From: Amblyomma americanum
Lineage: Eukaryota; Arthropoda; Arachnida; Ixodida; Ixodidae
Reading direction: 5' to 3'
Assembly (NCBI RefSeq): GCF_052857255.1
Contig: NC_135504.1
Coordinates: forward strand, 138,351,621 to 138,415,620
Length of the DNA stretch: 64,000 nt
Position 1 is the first letter of the stretch, and every line of letters begins with the position of its first letter. Positions 37,259-47,790 of this stretch are shown piece by piece. Both the position numbers and the translations under genes were made by a program. Below the pieces are notes generated by a model. It searched no databases, had not been told where the DNA came from, and saw only the letters and a program-made list of their open reading frames with translations.

Positions 37259-38452
37259 ATGGCTACATTTAGTTGGCGAAGTGGCTGTGGCTATGGGTAT
37301 GATGAGTATGAGTATGGCTCTGAGCGCGCAGAAATGTCAGAAGCCGAGCGGGCCATAGAAAAGTAGAGAGGCGACGCCATTATTCGAGACCTCAAGCGCC
37401 AGTTGGCGGTAGCCGAAGAGAAGCTACGGCAGGAGAGGATGAGAATTAAGCAACAGAAACGCTCTCAGAGAGCGGCACGTGTACTGCCGAAGACGGCACA
37501 GACACAGCCATGCCCTATCATCGTGAACGACGCTGATCAAACGCTGATCGATGCGGCGATTAGCGAAGATAGCGGCAGCGGCATTCAATCGATGCTTACT
37601 GTGAGCAGTCGAGAAAAATCCCGGGTTCCTGCAGATAGTGCAGCGATCAGCAGCGTCGAGGAGCCGCACGTTGTGCAGTCAACCTCAATTGTCGACACAG
37701 AAAAGCAGCCGTTTATTCCCGAGGTGGAAGTGAGCTCCACAGACGTGGCCGGCAAAAATTCGACGCATGACACAACTGTGCAGGTCAACTCTGGCGAGGC
37801 AGCCGAGCAGGTTGTTGGCGGTGTTAATGGCACTGATGAGCGCAACGGCATGAACTGCTTGGACGGCCCGGTTGCACCGTGTGACCTTTTGTTGCCAGCT
37901 GAAGCACCAGCATGCCAGGCAGAGAGCTGCGAAAGCGGCATGTGCGTTCGCGTTCAAACGGCATGCGCAGCATTTACAACGGCGTCGGAGAAGCCCGCAC
38001 AGCTGGGTAGGCTAGGCTGTTCTGAGCCGGAGAACTCAGATTCGTTCAACGCCGCAATAAGCTTGGCTCTAGATGAGGGGAATCAAAGCAGTGACGATGG
38101 GGGATTCACCTCATGCCCTGGAAGAAGTGAAGTTACGCTACCGCTGATAGAGGCGAAGCGCGACCCATGCTGCGATCTCCTTGCGGGTCTGGGCGACAGG
38201 CAGATCGAGAACATGGAGGTCTCTGATGAAGAATTCATTGAGTTGCCCATGCCACGTTCTAAGAGGTTCTCTAGACCCGAGCAATTAAAGCCTTTCGCGG
38301 AGGCTTGTGCCCCATATGCGCAGACGGTCGGCCTCTCCTTCGAGGAAGATGAGAGAGACAACCCCAGAGCAGGACGAATGCGAGAATGGTGCTTCCTGAA
38401 GCGCGCAATGTACACTTTCGTGCGAACAGACATGTTCGATCCTGGGGGATAG
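37259..38452 (+). CDS. Gag-like ORF with an in-frame amber codon
   Basis: The frame from the ATG at 37259 (MATFSWRSGCGYGYDEYEYG) runs to the TAG at 38450-38452, with one internal TAG at 37364-37366 (codon 36); the longest uninterrupted part starts at 37403. Without the stop the product would be about 397 residues: a Gly/Tyr-rich start, a charged coiled-coil-like region (DLKRQLAVAEEKLRQERMR), a long acidic low-complexity middle and a short conserved-looking end (REWCFLKRAMYTFVRTDMF). There is no zinc knuckle, protease, RT or integrase. Position after the primer site and between LTRs points to a gag-like structural protein; this is inference from location, not homology. Confidence 0.6.
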
Positions 38453-39014
38453 GGACAAATGCATAATGGCCATAGCCTTAACCCACTTTGCCACTGCCAG
38501 GTTGCGATAGGCGTAAATATTCCTTGTGGCTCGAGCACACGATGGGGCAGTGAGTGAGAGTGGGGGAACGTGACGAGTGACTTTGAAAGTGATCGGACAG
38601 TTTCATGCCAGTGTGCTAATTATGTTCTGTGTGAACTGCTTTCCGTTGCGGCGTATATGCCACTTCATGAGAACTGGAGTTGTATGTTTTCTCCAATCGA
38701 TATTTAGTTCCAGTGTTGTTGCATGTATACTTTTTCTGATTTTAGCAGAGGGTTTCATTTGTGCTTGTCATCCTACAAATGAAATGTGTAAACTATGCTT
38801 GCGTCTGCATGCCTGAAGGAATCTTCCCTAGCATGTTTTTTTTTCTTCCCAATTGTTAGTAGGGCGCAGAAACATTTTTTTTTGTTGGTCCAGCGACCAG
38901 TGGAGGCCGGGTCCCCTGTGCTTTCGCGCGTTTTGTATGTTGTTGAAGGCCGGATTCTTTGTGCTATTGTGGGCTTCGCTATGTTGTTTGTACAGCAAGT
39001 GTCCCCCCAACATT

Positions 39015-39027
39015 CTTGGTGGGGAGG
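39015..39027 (+). promoter_or_regulatory. Polypurine tract candidate
   Basis: ttggtggggaggtg, purine-rich, abuts the 3' LTR start at 39028, where plus-strand DNA synthesis would be primed. It is short and interrupted by T, so only moderately convincing. Confidence 0.5.
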
Positions 39028-39673
39028 TGTTAAGTGGAAGCCCACGAGGCCGATGCCCCCCCCCCCCCCCCCCCCCACCTGTTACCAGGAGCGATCATGC
39101 CCCATGCCCGGGGAGGGGGGGAATCGAGGAATGTACGTCGAGGCGTGACGCCCGCGCTTAGGGTGAAAGGCGGCACTAATCCTTTCTGTCCCGATGCGTG
39201 GCAATCGGTGGAATGCGCATGTAGCGAGCTGCCTACGCGGAGTCACGCGCCCAGCACGCTCCAGGAGGAGCGAGGTCCACTCGGCTCGGACCGGCGAGCC
39301 CTGGGCTCCGCCCACTTGCACATACGGTGCCACTGCACTGCGGTTGGTTAAAATTGGGCGAGAGCTAGATTACTCAAGCTCCGCCCAATTATCGAAGGGG
39401 TTAAAACCCGTGGGAAACAACGTCTTGGGACGAGCGCGCCGAGTCTCAAGCTCGGCCGTTTTTAACAGCCTTTTTTTTAAACTGCCTTTTTTTTAAACTG
39501 CCTTTTACTCACCTGTCTTTTTATGTCAGTGCCGTCTTTAATAAATAAGTTTTGCTTTGAGAAGCTGGAATTGCTGCCCCAACCGGCAACGTGTCGCCGG
39601 ACGAAGACCTGAAGTACTCTTCGTACTGCTAACTGCCGTTCCTATCCGAAGGAGGGCAGAGGAAAGTTTAACT
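39028..39673 (+). repeat. 3' LTR
   Basis: Direct repeat of 36192-36832, differing by scattered substitutions (for example ggggcc/gaggcc, gcacgt/gcacgc, ggctgtga/ggctcgga) and a longer C run of 21 residues (39056-39076). AATAAA lies at about 39540. Confidence 0.88.
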
Positions 39674-40406
39674 ATTAGCCTTGCTGTTCATAGTGGCAGT
39701 TGACGGTTATGTGCTTACATCACTCATGTATCTCCAGACTACAAATTTGTCGCGGTTCAAGGTGGCCTTAAAACAATGGCTTCACTTTTTACCCCTTGTC
39801 TTATGGTTTGGGAAGCATATGCAATTGAGTCATGCATAAAAGGAAATTATATGATGATGCAAAGATGGGCGTAGAGAAGACAACAGAGAATTTTGTAATC
39901 GTTAAAATGAGTCACACCACTCTTATCGAAGGTATGTTTGAGTCCGCAGTATATTCCTGTTCAACGTGCTTCTGATTTTTTGTTGACTTGCACATGGGTC
40001 CTCGAAGAGGGAGTTTTAATAAAGATTCATTGTATGGTTTTTATGGCATAGTGCGCTTTTTATCAATCAATCAATTTATTTCTGCCTCAAAAAAGTGACA
40101 GAGGAGCTGCAGAAAAAGCTGTCATAGACAGCTTGACTGAGCCGCAGCCCCCATTATACCGGGCAGCAGTGACAGGCAACGAGAAAAAATAACAAAACAA
40201 ACAAAAGAAAACAATTCAGAGAAAAACACATTAACACCAAAAAAAAAAAAATCTACCACTAGTTTGTACATGTGGGCAATTTACATGTTCATCCAAACAT
40301 CATTGCATAAGTATCTTTCAGCAGTACAACAAAAGCACAATGAATCAAACAATACAAATTAAACAAAACAAAAACACCTCTTAGTGCAGTTTAAAGGAAA
40401 AAAAAA

Positions 40407-43266
40407 TCATTTTGTAACACAGTCTATGTATAAGCAACGCAGCTCACGATTAGTACAGGTAGACAAGTTGAAATTGGCAGATTTGTATGTGTTTAGAAGA
40501 GAAGGAAGTCTATATCGCAGGCGCTGTTTACCGGTATTTATGCGTGGTGTAGGCACCAACCAGGTTTCAGGCTCTCTAAAAGGGTAACTCGCTTCTTTTT
40601 CTTTCAAATTTGCCAGACGTCGAATATAATTTATGTTATTTTTGGTTTCAAGTTTAAAACGCACACTCAGTCGATATTGATATAAATCAAAGATTTTGAT
40701 TATGCCCGTTTCACGAAAGAACGCTTTGCTGGGTGCTCCATAGTCCGCATTAAAGACGTAGCGAAGAAACTTTTTTTTGCAGAACATAAATTTTTTGTAA
40801 TGAAGAATACGTTGCAGTGCCCCATACAAGCTGGCAGTAGTTAATGTGGGCACAGAACAGTGTGTTATAGAGAAGTAGTTTAATTGATTTAGGAAGAATG
40901 TATCTAATGCAGCCAATCGTGCCTGTTACCCTGGCTAACTGCCGGACAACATGATTTGTGTGATCTTCCCAAGACATGTGCGAAGAAAATACTGCACCTA
41001 GGCATTTGAAGTGATCAACCATTTCTATTTCTCTCGAGTTAAAGGTAATACTATCGTGTGGGGTGATCGGTTTGTTTCTTGGTCGAAATATTACAGCTTT
41101 AGTCTTTTTTTCATTCACGCGCATATAGTTTGATTGTGACCATCTTTCCAGTGTGATCATTGTTGTGTTGCACATTTGTATCAGGTCATGAATGTTGCTT
41201 CCGGAGAAAAAAATGCTAGTATCATCGGCATATATGATAAACCTGACATTTGGGTTAATGTTCACAATATCATTAAGGTAAATGTTGAAAAGTAGGGGCC
41301 CAAGTATGCTTCCCTGTGGGACACCAGAATAAATTTCTTTTATTTCTGAATATGTATTATCTATGTTGACAGTTTGTTTCCTTTTTGACAGGTAAGATTT
41401 TATTAGTTCTGCAGCCTGGCCCCGAATTCCGTAGTGCCATAGCTTCTCTAGAAGTAACTTATGATTAACCAAGTCAAATGCCTTTGAGAAGTCTATGAAT
41501 ATTCCTATTACGAGCTCTTTGTGTTCAAACTGTGTCAGAATATATTCTTTTTGCTCTAAGAGTGCTAGTTCAGTAGACTTGTTTTTCCGGAATCCGAACT
41601 GATATGGTGTGAGCAAGTTGTATTTATCTAAAAATTTATTCAGTCTAGAGTGTAGAATTTTCTCCAATGCTTTAGAGAAAACAGGCAATACAGAGATGGG
41701 TCTATAATTACCCAAGTCATTTCGGTCTCCTTTTTTAAATAAAACAGTTATTTTAGCAATCTGCATTTTTTCTGGGAATACTGATGTAGCTAAACAAACA
41801 TTAAAAATATGTGCCACAGCTGGAGCTATAATATCGGCTACATATTTTATGGGCTTTATCTGGATGTCGTCAATATCTCGACTGCTGCTATTTTTTAGGC
41901 TGAGTATGACCGATGCTACTTCATCCGTCGTGACAGGTTCAAGAAATATTGTATTATCGTTATGAAAGTCTAAGTAATCGCATGCATTCCGTGCAGACCC
42001 ATCCGTTTTCTTTTTCGTGAAAAAGTCGTTGAAAGCATTTGCCAGCTCTGTCCCAGAAAGTTCATTATCATCGATCTTAAGATTCCGCACTTGGCCATGT
42101 GACTGGTTACGGTGCAGCAATGAGTTTAAACGGGTCCAAACCACATCATGACGACCCTTCTTGACGTCTAGAAATGCAGAGTAATATTCTGTTCGTGCTG
42201 ATCGCAATTTCTTTGTTAATTTATTTCTAAATTCTTTAAATAACCTCAAATCTTCAACTGAACGTGTGGTTAGAAATGTTCTATACAGCTTGTTTTTCAT
42301 TTTTATTTCTTTTCGTAACTCATGGTTGATCCATGGTTTCCGAGTTTTTCGTGAGGCTTTATATGTTGTAGAGGGAAAATACAATTGGTATAGTTGTTTG
42401 AAAATACCAAGGAACTTATTATAAACTTCATTAGCATCATTGAGGTGAGCTATGTGGGCCAGGTCAACTTGTTTAAGAGCATCGCGAAAAGCTTTCAGTG
42501 TAATACTGGTTATACGCTGGTATCTAATACCTTCTGGCTCTTTCAGTGTAGGGGTTGGCTCATTCATGCACAAGAACACTGGGAGGTGGTCACTGATAGA
42601 ACATGATAAGGCACCGGTCTCAATTTTTGGATGGGCAAGATTGGTAATGAACAAGTCTAAAGTGGATAGACTTCCTGTTGTAACTCTGGTAGGGACTTCT
42701 ATTACACTAATGAAACCATTTGAAGCCAAAACAGTCCTAAATTCTCTCGTAGAAAAATTGTTACTGCTCATGTCGATGTTGAAATCGCCTCCAGCAATAA
42801 GCGTATAACCTCCATCAGCTACAAAAGACAAAAAGTGTTCATAGAATTTAAGAAAAACGGATAAATCTCCACTGGGTGGGCGGTAACAGACAGAGTAAAT
42901 ACATTTCTTTGCGCATAATGATATTATCTCGTAGTCCGGCGTAACCACACTGTATGGGTTTAACATTTCGCCAGTTACATTTTCATTCAGAAGTAAAGCC
43001 ACTCCCCCGCCACGCCCAACGGGTCTGTTGAGATAGTAGGTTTTGTAATTGGTCATTCTGAAAACATTGTGCGCGCTGGTGCTCCATGTTTCACTCAGCA
43101 TTATCACTGAAAACATAAACCGAAATTCGCTAAAAAATTCATCTAGCAAGACCATTTTATTTTTTACTGAGCGTGCGTTAACATGTATAGCTTTAACGGA
43201 TGCGGATGAGAAAGAGGAAGCGATGTGGTTCAAGTCATGCGGAAGGTGATACGGGCACTGTGCCAT
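40407..43266 (-). pseudogene. LINE ORF2: endonuclease + reverse transcriptase, one frameshift
   Basis: 838 residues open from 43266, then a further ~120 in another frame down to 40407. Residues about 24-235 form the endonuclease (HVNARSVKNKM, MLSETW, RGGGVALLLN, AGGDFNID, SDHLPVF at 225). RT spans about 480-760: LFKKGDRNDLGNYRPISVLP, FGFRKNKSTELALL, IDFSKAFD (591-598), SGVPQGSILGPLLFNIYLND and catalytic IYADD (678-682), then VNEKKTKAVIF. The frame is lost in an A8 run (plus-strand T8 near 40771-40778), after which FLRYVFNADYGAPSKAFF continues in the next frame. A single-base homopolymer error in the assembly, or a very recent mutation, would both explain it. Confidence 0.88.
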
Positions 43267-43307
43267 TTTTCTTTTCCATTTTCCTTTGGTACTGAGCTTG
43301 CGCAGTG

Positions 43308-44213
43308 CTACGTAAGCTGGTCCAGATCGCTTGCTCCTTTGATATGTATTGCAGTCATTCCTTGATCTTTACGAACGAGAATTTTCCCATTCGTATACCA
43401 GACAAAACGATAACCTGTATCTTTTGCCTTCTGCTTCGCATTTCGAAGCAAGTCTCTGTGATACCGTGTCAGGTTTTCCTGAATGACAATGCTCGGTTCA
43501 TTATCTTTTACTTTGCTCCTAGCGTTCAGCCACGAATCTCTTGTCGTCTGTCTGGTGAAACGAGCGAGTATTCCTTGCGTCTTATCCCGTCGGGCAGGCA
43601 GTCTGTGTATTGTTTGAATGTCTGCTGTCGTCAGGGGTGGTACTTCAAGCTTCGGGGCGATGTCATTTAACAAAGTAAGCAGATTTTCATCGGGCAGAGC
43701 AGCAATACCGTGTATCTCTAGATTAAGTTTCCTGCTTCGGTATTCAAGATCATTAACATCTTGTTGAAGTTGCGTTTGCACAACTTGCGTCATGTCATCT
43801 TTTTCTTCTAGTTCTGCTACTCTTTTCTTCAGTACCTTGATCTCATTGTCCTGGCGGGAAACATGTCTTTCAAATTCATCAAATTTCTTAGACATATGTT
43901 GGACAGATTCTTCCATTTCTGCCACCTTTTTTGTTAGCTCTGGCAAGCTCTCAAGTTTCTCTAGTATAGAGGCAAGAGCTAGCTTAACATCTAGTTCTGA
44001 TTCACTGTCTGCTCTACTACTCGTGTGCGACCCATTTTCCCGGCATGTGAGGCAGCGCCACGCTTTCTTTGAAGCATTGTTTTTTGCTTTAAAAGATTTC
44101 TCCGTCACCCCCGCACATTTACCGAAATGGTAAGCGCTTTGGCACTCCGTGCATGTCACACTCGGCACATTGACATGAATAGTTCCCTCGCAGGACGAAC
44201 ACACACTAGACAT
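43308..44213 (-). CDS. LINE ORF1 protein with PHD-like zinc finger and coiled coil
   Basis: 301 residues, intact. N-terminal Cys/His cluster (C5, C8, C21, C24, H29, C33, C54, C57) is a PHD-type C4HC3 arrangement. Residues about 75-165 are strongly heptad-like (LEKLESLPELTKKVAEMEES, VLKKRVAELEEK), which would give a coiled coil for oligomer formation. The C-terminal half (SRKLNLEIHGIAALPDEN, IQTIHRLPARRDKTQGILAR) has the look of an ORF1 RNA-binding RRM-plus-C-terminal region. Such proteins coat LINE RNA. The start codon at 44213 is the first ATG before the zinc cluster, and the 5' UTR monomers lie about 145 bases upstream. Confidence 0.88.
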   Translation of the reverse strand: MSSVCSSCEGTIHVNVPSVTCTECQSAYHFGKCAGVTEKSFKAKNNASKKAWRCLTCRENGSHTSSRADSESELDVKLALASILEKLESLPELTKKVAEMEESVQHMSKKFDEFERHVSRQDNEIKVLKKRVAELEEKDDMTQVVQTQLQQDVNDLEYRSRKLNLEIHGIAALPDENLLTLLNDIAPKLEVPPLTTADIQTIHRLPARRDKTQGILARFTRQTTRDSWLNARSKVKDNEPSIVIQENLTRYHRDLLRNAKQKAKDTGYRFVWYTNGKILVRKDQGMTAIHIKGASDLDQLT

Positions 44214-44357
44214 TTCTTTTCGTAGGCGGACACTTCACCAAACGACATAAAAGCACGCTTCACCAAAATACAATGGCAGCAGTGGCAGCAGCAGCGACAG
44301 ACACAATGGCATGAACCACAAAAACTATGACAATTCAACGTAGTGCTGCACTAACCT

Positions 44358-44936
44358 GCAACAAGGGCGAAGCGCGTTACCGATGTAGCCGCGTCGCTGC
44401 CGCTGCTGCCAAGTGACCGCTGGTCCGATTGCTTGCGTTTATCTTGCAGGGCCTTCCGGTCGGCGTCTGCGCAGATTGTCCCCGAAGCGTGCCAAACGTC
44501 CGATGATTGAGCTTGATGATGGAAAGGCGTAGCTTTGGCGTAGGCATAAGAAGGCGTACAGCAGAAGCGGTTGCCGGTTCCTAGCAGCAGGATCACTTGA
44601 GAACGGGGAGCTCGATCTGCAACAAGGGCGAAGCGCGTTACCGATGTAGCCGCGTCGCTGCCGCTGCTGCCAAGTGACCGCTGGTCCGATTGCTTGCGTT
44701 TATCTTGCAGGGCCTTCCGGTCGGCGTCTGCGCAGATTGTCCCCGAAGCGTGCCAAACGTCCGATGGTTGAGCTTGATGATGGAAAGGCGTAGCTTTGGC
44801 GTAGGCATAAGAAGGCGTACAGCAGAAGCGGTTGCCGGTTCCTAGCAGCAGGATCACTTGAGAACGGGGAGCTCGATCTGCAACAAGGGCGAAGCGCGTT
44901 ACCGATGTAGCCGCGTCGCTGCCGCTGCTGCCAAGT
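44358..44936 (-). repeat. LINE 5' UTR: two and a fifth 261-bp tandem monomers
   Basis: Copies start at 44358, 44619 and 44880 (gcaacaagggcgaagcgcgt each time), an exact 261-bp period. The two full monomers are nearly identical (gatgattgagc against gatggttgagc is one visible difference). The third is cut after 57 bases at the element's 5' end. A 168-residue frame crossing the monomers is just a by-product. Tandem 5' monomers acting as promoter units are known from mouse L1; the same role here is inference. Confidence 0.9.
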
Positions 44937-45260
44937 ATGCTGCTGTATGATCTATTTCAGATCCAAAATCTAACACTCATTGGGGATGAGACAGTTGATG
45001 AGGCCACAAAACTTATTATGAATACTGTAGTGAAGACTCCTGTGATCCTCAGGTATACATTGGAGGGGCTGGGAGAAAAACAAGCATTTAATAACCAACG
45101 GCTGTAGATCATAATTGTTGGTGACTACATGTGAATCTTCTGAAGGTTAGAGGCATTTTGTGAACATACCATCCAATTGCAGGAAAAAGCTACTTTCAAT
45201 CTACCTGGTGTGGTTTTCAGCACTTCCGTTATCGATTACTGAGTAGGCATCTAAATTTAA

Positions 45261-45757
45261 AGGAATATATGTACCAAATTTTGGCTTGCGTCTTTTCTTT
45301 CAAACCATGCGCCGGACAATCTATACATGTAAGACGACTACATAATTTATAAATGAATTTCTTCTTGACGCTGTTTCGGTTTCATCAGTCGAAAGATGAC
45401 TGCGACGTGTAGTTGGTGTTTAAGTCACATGAGGCATCAAAAATTGGTTATATAATTGCTGACAGGTCACTTTTTTTATTCCAGGTCTTGGAAGACGCTG
45501 TATTAAGTGTCGTAGTGAATTAAATCTACATATTGGCCATTGTATTAGTTTTTTAGTTGGATCATATGACCAATACATCTACTTGACAGCTGTCCTTAGG
45601 TCGATGAAACCAAAACCGCGTGAGAGAAGATACTCAATTGCATATTATTTAGCGGTTGTAGGCAAATACCACCCGGTAATACATGTATTTTATTATCTAA
45701 CGCAACGTTTCACAGAAGAAAACACCCAATAAAATAAATTTAGGTGTCTATATTGCT
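45261..45757. mobile_element. TTAA MITE family 2 inside 6.3-kb unit copy 1
   Basis: Left end aggaatatatgtaccaaatt, right end (inverted) agcaatatagacacctaaat, with intact TTAA on both sides (45257-45260 and 45758-45761). About 497 bp, non-coding. Confidence 0.6.
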
Positions 45758-45986
45758 TTAAAATCTCGTGCACCTTTCGGTTATTCTTATTATAGATATT
45801 TATGCTTATTATGGTTATGAATATTATTAGCAAAAGAACATTGCTGATATTTAAAGCATTGCACATTGTAGCATCGCATACGGTTATGAAGCGTTTCCTG
45901 GAAGTTGCGACGAGTACTGTGCAAAGTGATCTTTATCCAGCATACTCATTTTCAATTTGATGTGTGTTTATTTTTGCACCTTTACA

Positions 45987-46187
45987 GTTGCCGTGCAGCG
46001 CACATTTCCAACCACCACGGAAGGTATTAACAACATAGTGGCTGCGTTCTTGCGGGAGGCAAGAGACAGGGATAGTGGTCGAAAAGCTCGAATGAAGAAG
46101 TGGACCCTTCATCCTAGTAATTGGGACTTCGTGAACAAGTATTCCCAAAAAAGGACTCTGAATGTCTCGGAAAAATCAAATAAATAA
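45987..46187 (+). CDS. Exon-like terminal frame in 6.3-kb unit, copy 1 (unknown product)
   Basis: Preceded by ttgcacctttacag, a good 3' splice acceptor. The frame AVQRTFPTTTEGINNIVAAF, then LREARDRDSGRKARMKK, then SNWDFVNKYSQKRT, closes with a stop at 46187. The same acceptor and peptide are present in copy 2 at 29581-29740, with a premature stop there. It lies in the same orientation as the frame at 32354, so both could belong to one spliced transcript of the unit. No domain recognised. Confidence 0.4.
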   Translation, partial: VAVQRTFPTTTEGINNIVAAFLREARDRDSGRKARMKKWTLHPSNWDFVNKYSQKRTLNVSEKSNK

Positions 46188-47478
46188 GAGGCATTCTGAC
46201 TTGCATTCCACTGTCAGATATGTGGAATGTAATTTCATTAGTAACATGGACACAAAAAAATACATATGTGAGGAAAGCCTCTTTCGGTTGGCAAAGTGGA
46301 CCTTCAGTCCAATTGAGTCGGTGGGCCCAGACATTCAGCTATGTGTTCTATATGTGTTACTATTGTTGTTGAGTTCCCCCTACTTTCCTCTAAGAAGATC
46401 ACTGAGCTGTTCTGGTGCGACCTGTGGGACAGCATAGGTGTGCCTTGCACGGGTAGCCGAAGCGGGGCCCGAATAGGGTACCCCAAGTGGGACTAGAACG
46501 GACTAGCTCATGCCGGCCCAGGACGGGCTAGCCCAAGGGCCCGGAATGGGGTAGCCCAAGGAGATCCAGTGCGGAGCTGCGTGGTGCTATGTAGTAAGCC
46601 CACTGGGCTGCCCTTGTGCCCCCCCCCCCCCCCCCCCCGAAGCCGAGTTGCAAATCCCGCACATATCCCATGTCGGGCCCGTATGGGCAGGCCGTGCCGG
46701 GCCCACAAGGGCCCGTAATTCAGCCCCCATATGTGCTACTGGGGTTAGCTTCATTGGTAGAAGAAATTGGCAGTAAAGTCAAGATGGAGGCCCCTTGCAT
46801 CTTAGCGTCATCTTTTCTGACAAAGTCGAATACGTTGCATTTCCCTGACAGCAGCTTGACTCCAGCTGTGTAGCCACAATGCCTGAAGAACAACAGAACA
46901 AAATCACGAAATGTTGTGAAATACACTATAATAATCACAGTGCAAGAAAACTAGAAAATACTGCCATTAAATTTAGCTCAGTGGTGCAAACATATACTAC
47001 ACTTTCAACACGACTCGCAATGCGTCTGCAGTAAATCAACTGTCTTATGCTTTATAGTAAATGAATGCTACTTACATAGAGCACCTCAACTGCATTAATT
47101 TGCCTGAAATCAGTAGCCGGATGAGCTAGTATTTCATACTTTCATGCACACGGTGTCACGATGAACACGGAGAATAAGGAAGACGCCGAAAAACGCTTTG
47201 AGGTGCCTCCCCTCTTGCTCCTGTTCGTCATCATGCTGTGTGAATGAAAGTGTGAATTATTGTGTTAAGTGTTTTTATTTTGTATTCTTAGCTAACTGTA
47301 TATATTTACACCACAGCTGGGTATGCCTTCATCATAATCTGAATTCCTATCATGTTTTGGCGTTGCAGCTGATATTGAGCATGACAGTCCTTCTAACACA
47401 AAGTCAAGTTTTCTGAGACAATCCACAGCACTCTAGCATCTTGAGTAATTTCATTCATTACCAGGCTCAGAGATTCTA

Positions 47479-47790
47479 CCCGCCGCGGTGGCTCAGTGGT
47501 TAGGGCGCTCGGGTACTGATCCGGAGTTCCCGGGCTCGAACCCGACCGTGGCGGCTGCGTTTTTATGGAGGCAAAATGCCGAGGCACCCGTGTGCTGTGC
47601 GATGTCATTGCACATTAAAGATCTCCAGGTGGTCGACATTATTCCCCAGCCCTCCACTACGGCACCGCTTTCTTCGTTTCTTCTTTCACTCCCTCCTTTA
47701 TTCCTTCCCTTACGGCGTGGTTCAGGTGTCCAACGATATATGAGACAGATACTGCGCCATTTTCTTTCCCAAAACCAATTATTACTCAGG
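47479..47790 (+). mobile_element. tRNA-headed SINE (long family), well preserved
   Basis: Starts cccgccgcggtggctcagtg with intact Pol III box A (tggctcagtggttagggcg) and box B (gggctcgaaccc), followed by the family body ending ccaattattactcagg. A 7-bp target duplication GATTCTA flanks it (47472-47478, 47791-47797). The homologous position in the 6.3-kb unit copy 1 (near 34600-34615) is empty. The sequence is of the type I recall as the tick SINE Ruka. Confidence 0.88.

Larger units (their letters stand above)
36192..39673 (+). mobile_element. Gag-only, non-autonomous LTR retrotransposon
   Basis: Two direct LTRs (36192-36832, 39028-39673) flank a 2.2-kb interior holding a primer site, one gag-like frame and no reverse transcriptase or integrase. 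A 5-bp target duplication ATTAG lies at 36187-36191 and 39674-39678. The other copy of the 6.3-kb unit has the uninterrupted site, a single ctaat (inverted ATTAG) at 31154-31158. The LTRs differ at roughly a dozen to fifteen positions plus a poly-C length change, so the insertion is fairly recent. Mobility would need enzymes from a related autonomous element. Confidence 0.9.
40058..44936 (-). mobile_element. CR1/L2-like LINE, full-length with tandem 5' UTR monomers
   Basis: Read on the minus strand: 5' UTR tandem repeats (44936-44358), ORF1 (44213-43308), a 41-base spacer, ORF2 (43266-40407 with one frameshift), a 3' UTR and a tail of GATT repeats (plus strand atcaatcaatcaattt at 40062-40077). 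It lies inside the 6.3-kb unit; the empty site is in the other copy near 30765-30780 (caaatcgcactatgcc). A rough ~10-bp target duplication can be seen (gtgcgct against atgctgct) but is degenerate. Confidence 0.92.
32086..46740 (+). mobile_element. 6.3-kb unit, copy 1, inserted inside copy 2
   Basis: Subtracting the LTR element plus its target duplication (about 3.49 kb) and the LINE (about 4.88 kb) leaves roughly 6.3 kb. The termini are short imperfect inverted repeats: caccagttgcaaaa at 32089 and, inverted from 46740, ccccagtagcacat. The joint at 35315-35325 (aagctaaggatgctttt) is continuous here, whereas copy 2 is split at exactly that point between 32085 and 46741. The right terminal 300 bp is GC-rich with ggcccg/gggctagccc motifs and a 20-residue poly-C run at 46619-46638. 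Superfamily unknown. Confidence 0.75.

Noticed and set aside
37403..38452. 349-residue frame as a host gene
   Set aside because: It lies between two LTRs after a primer-binding site and continues upstream to an ATG at 37259 through one stop; better explained as a gag-like frame.
44351..44857. 168-residue minus-strand frame with an internal duplicated protein repeat
   Set aside because: The repeat is simply the 261-bp (87-codon) 5' UTR monomer of the LINE, whose period is divisible by three; it lies outside ORF1/ORF2 and has no domain.
47479..47560. Possible tRNA gene (box A and box B present)
   Set aside because: The sequence is the head of a repeated SINE with non-tRNA body; the cloverleaf is not credible and other copies are damaged.
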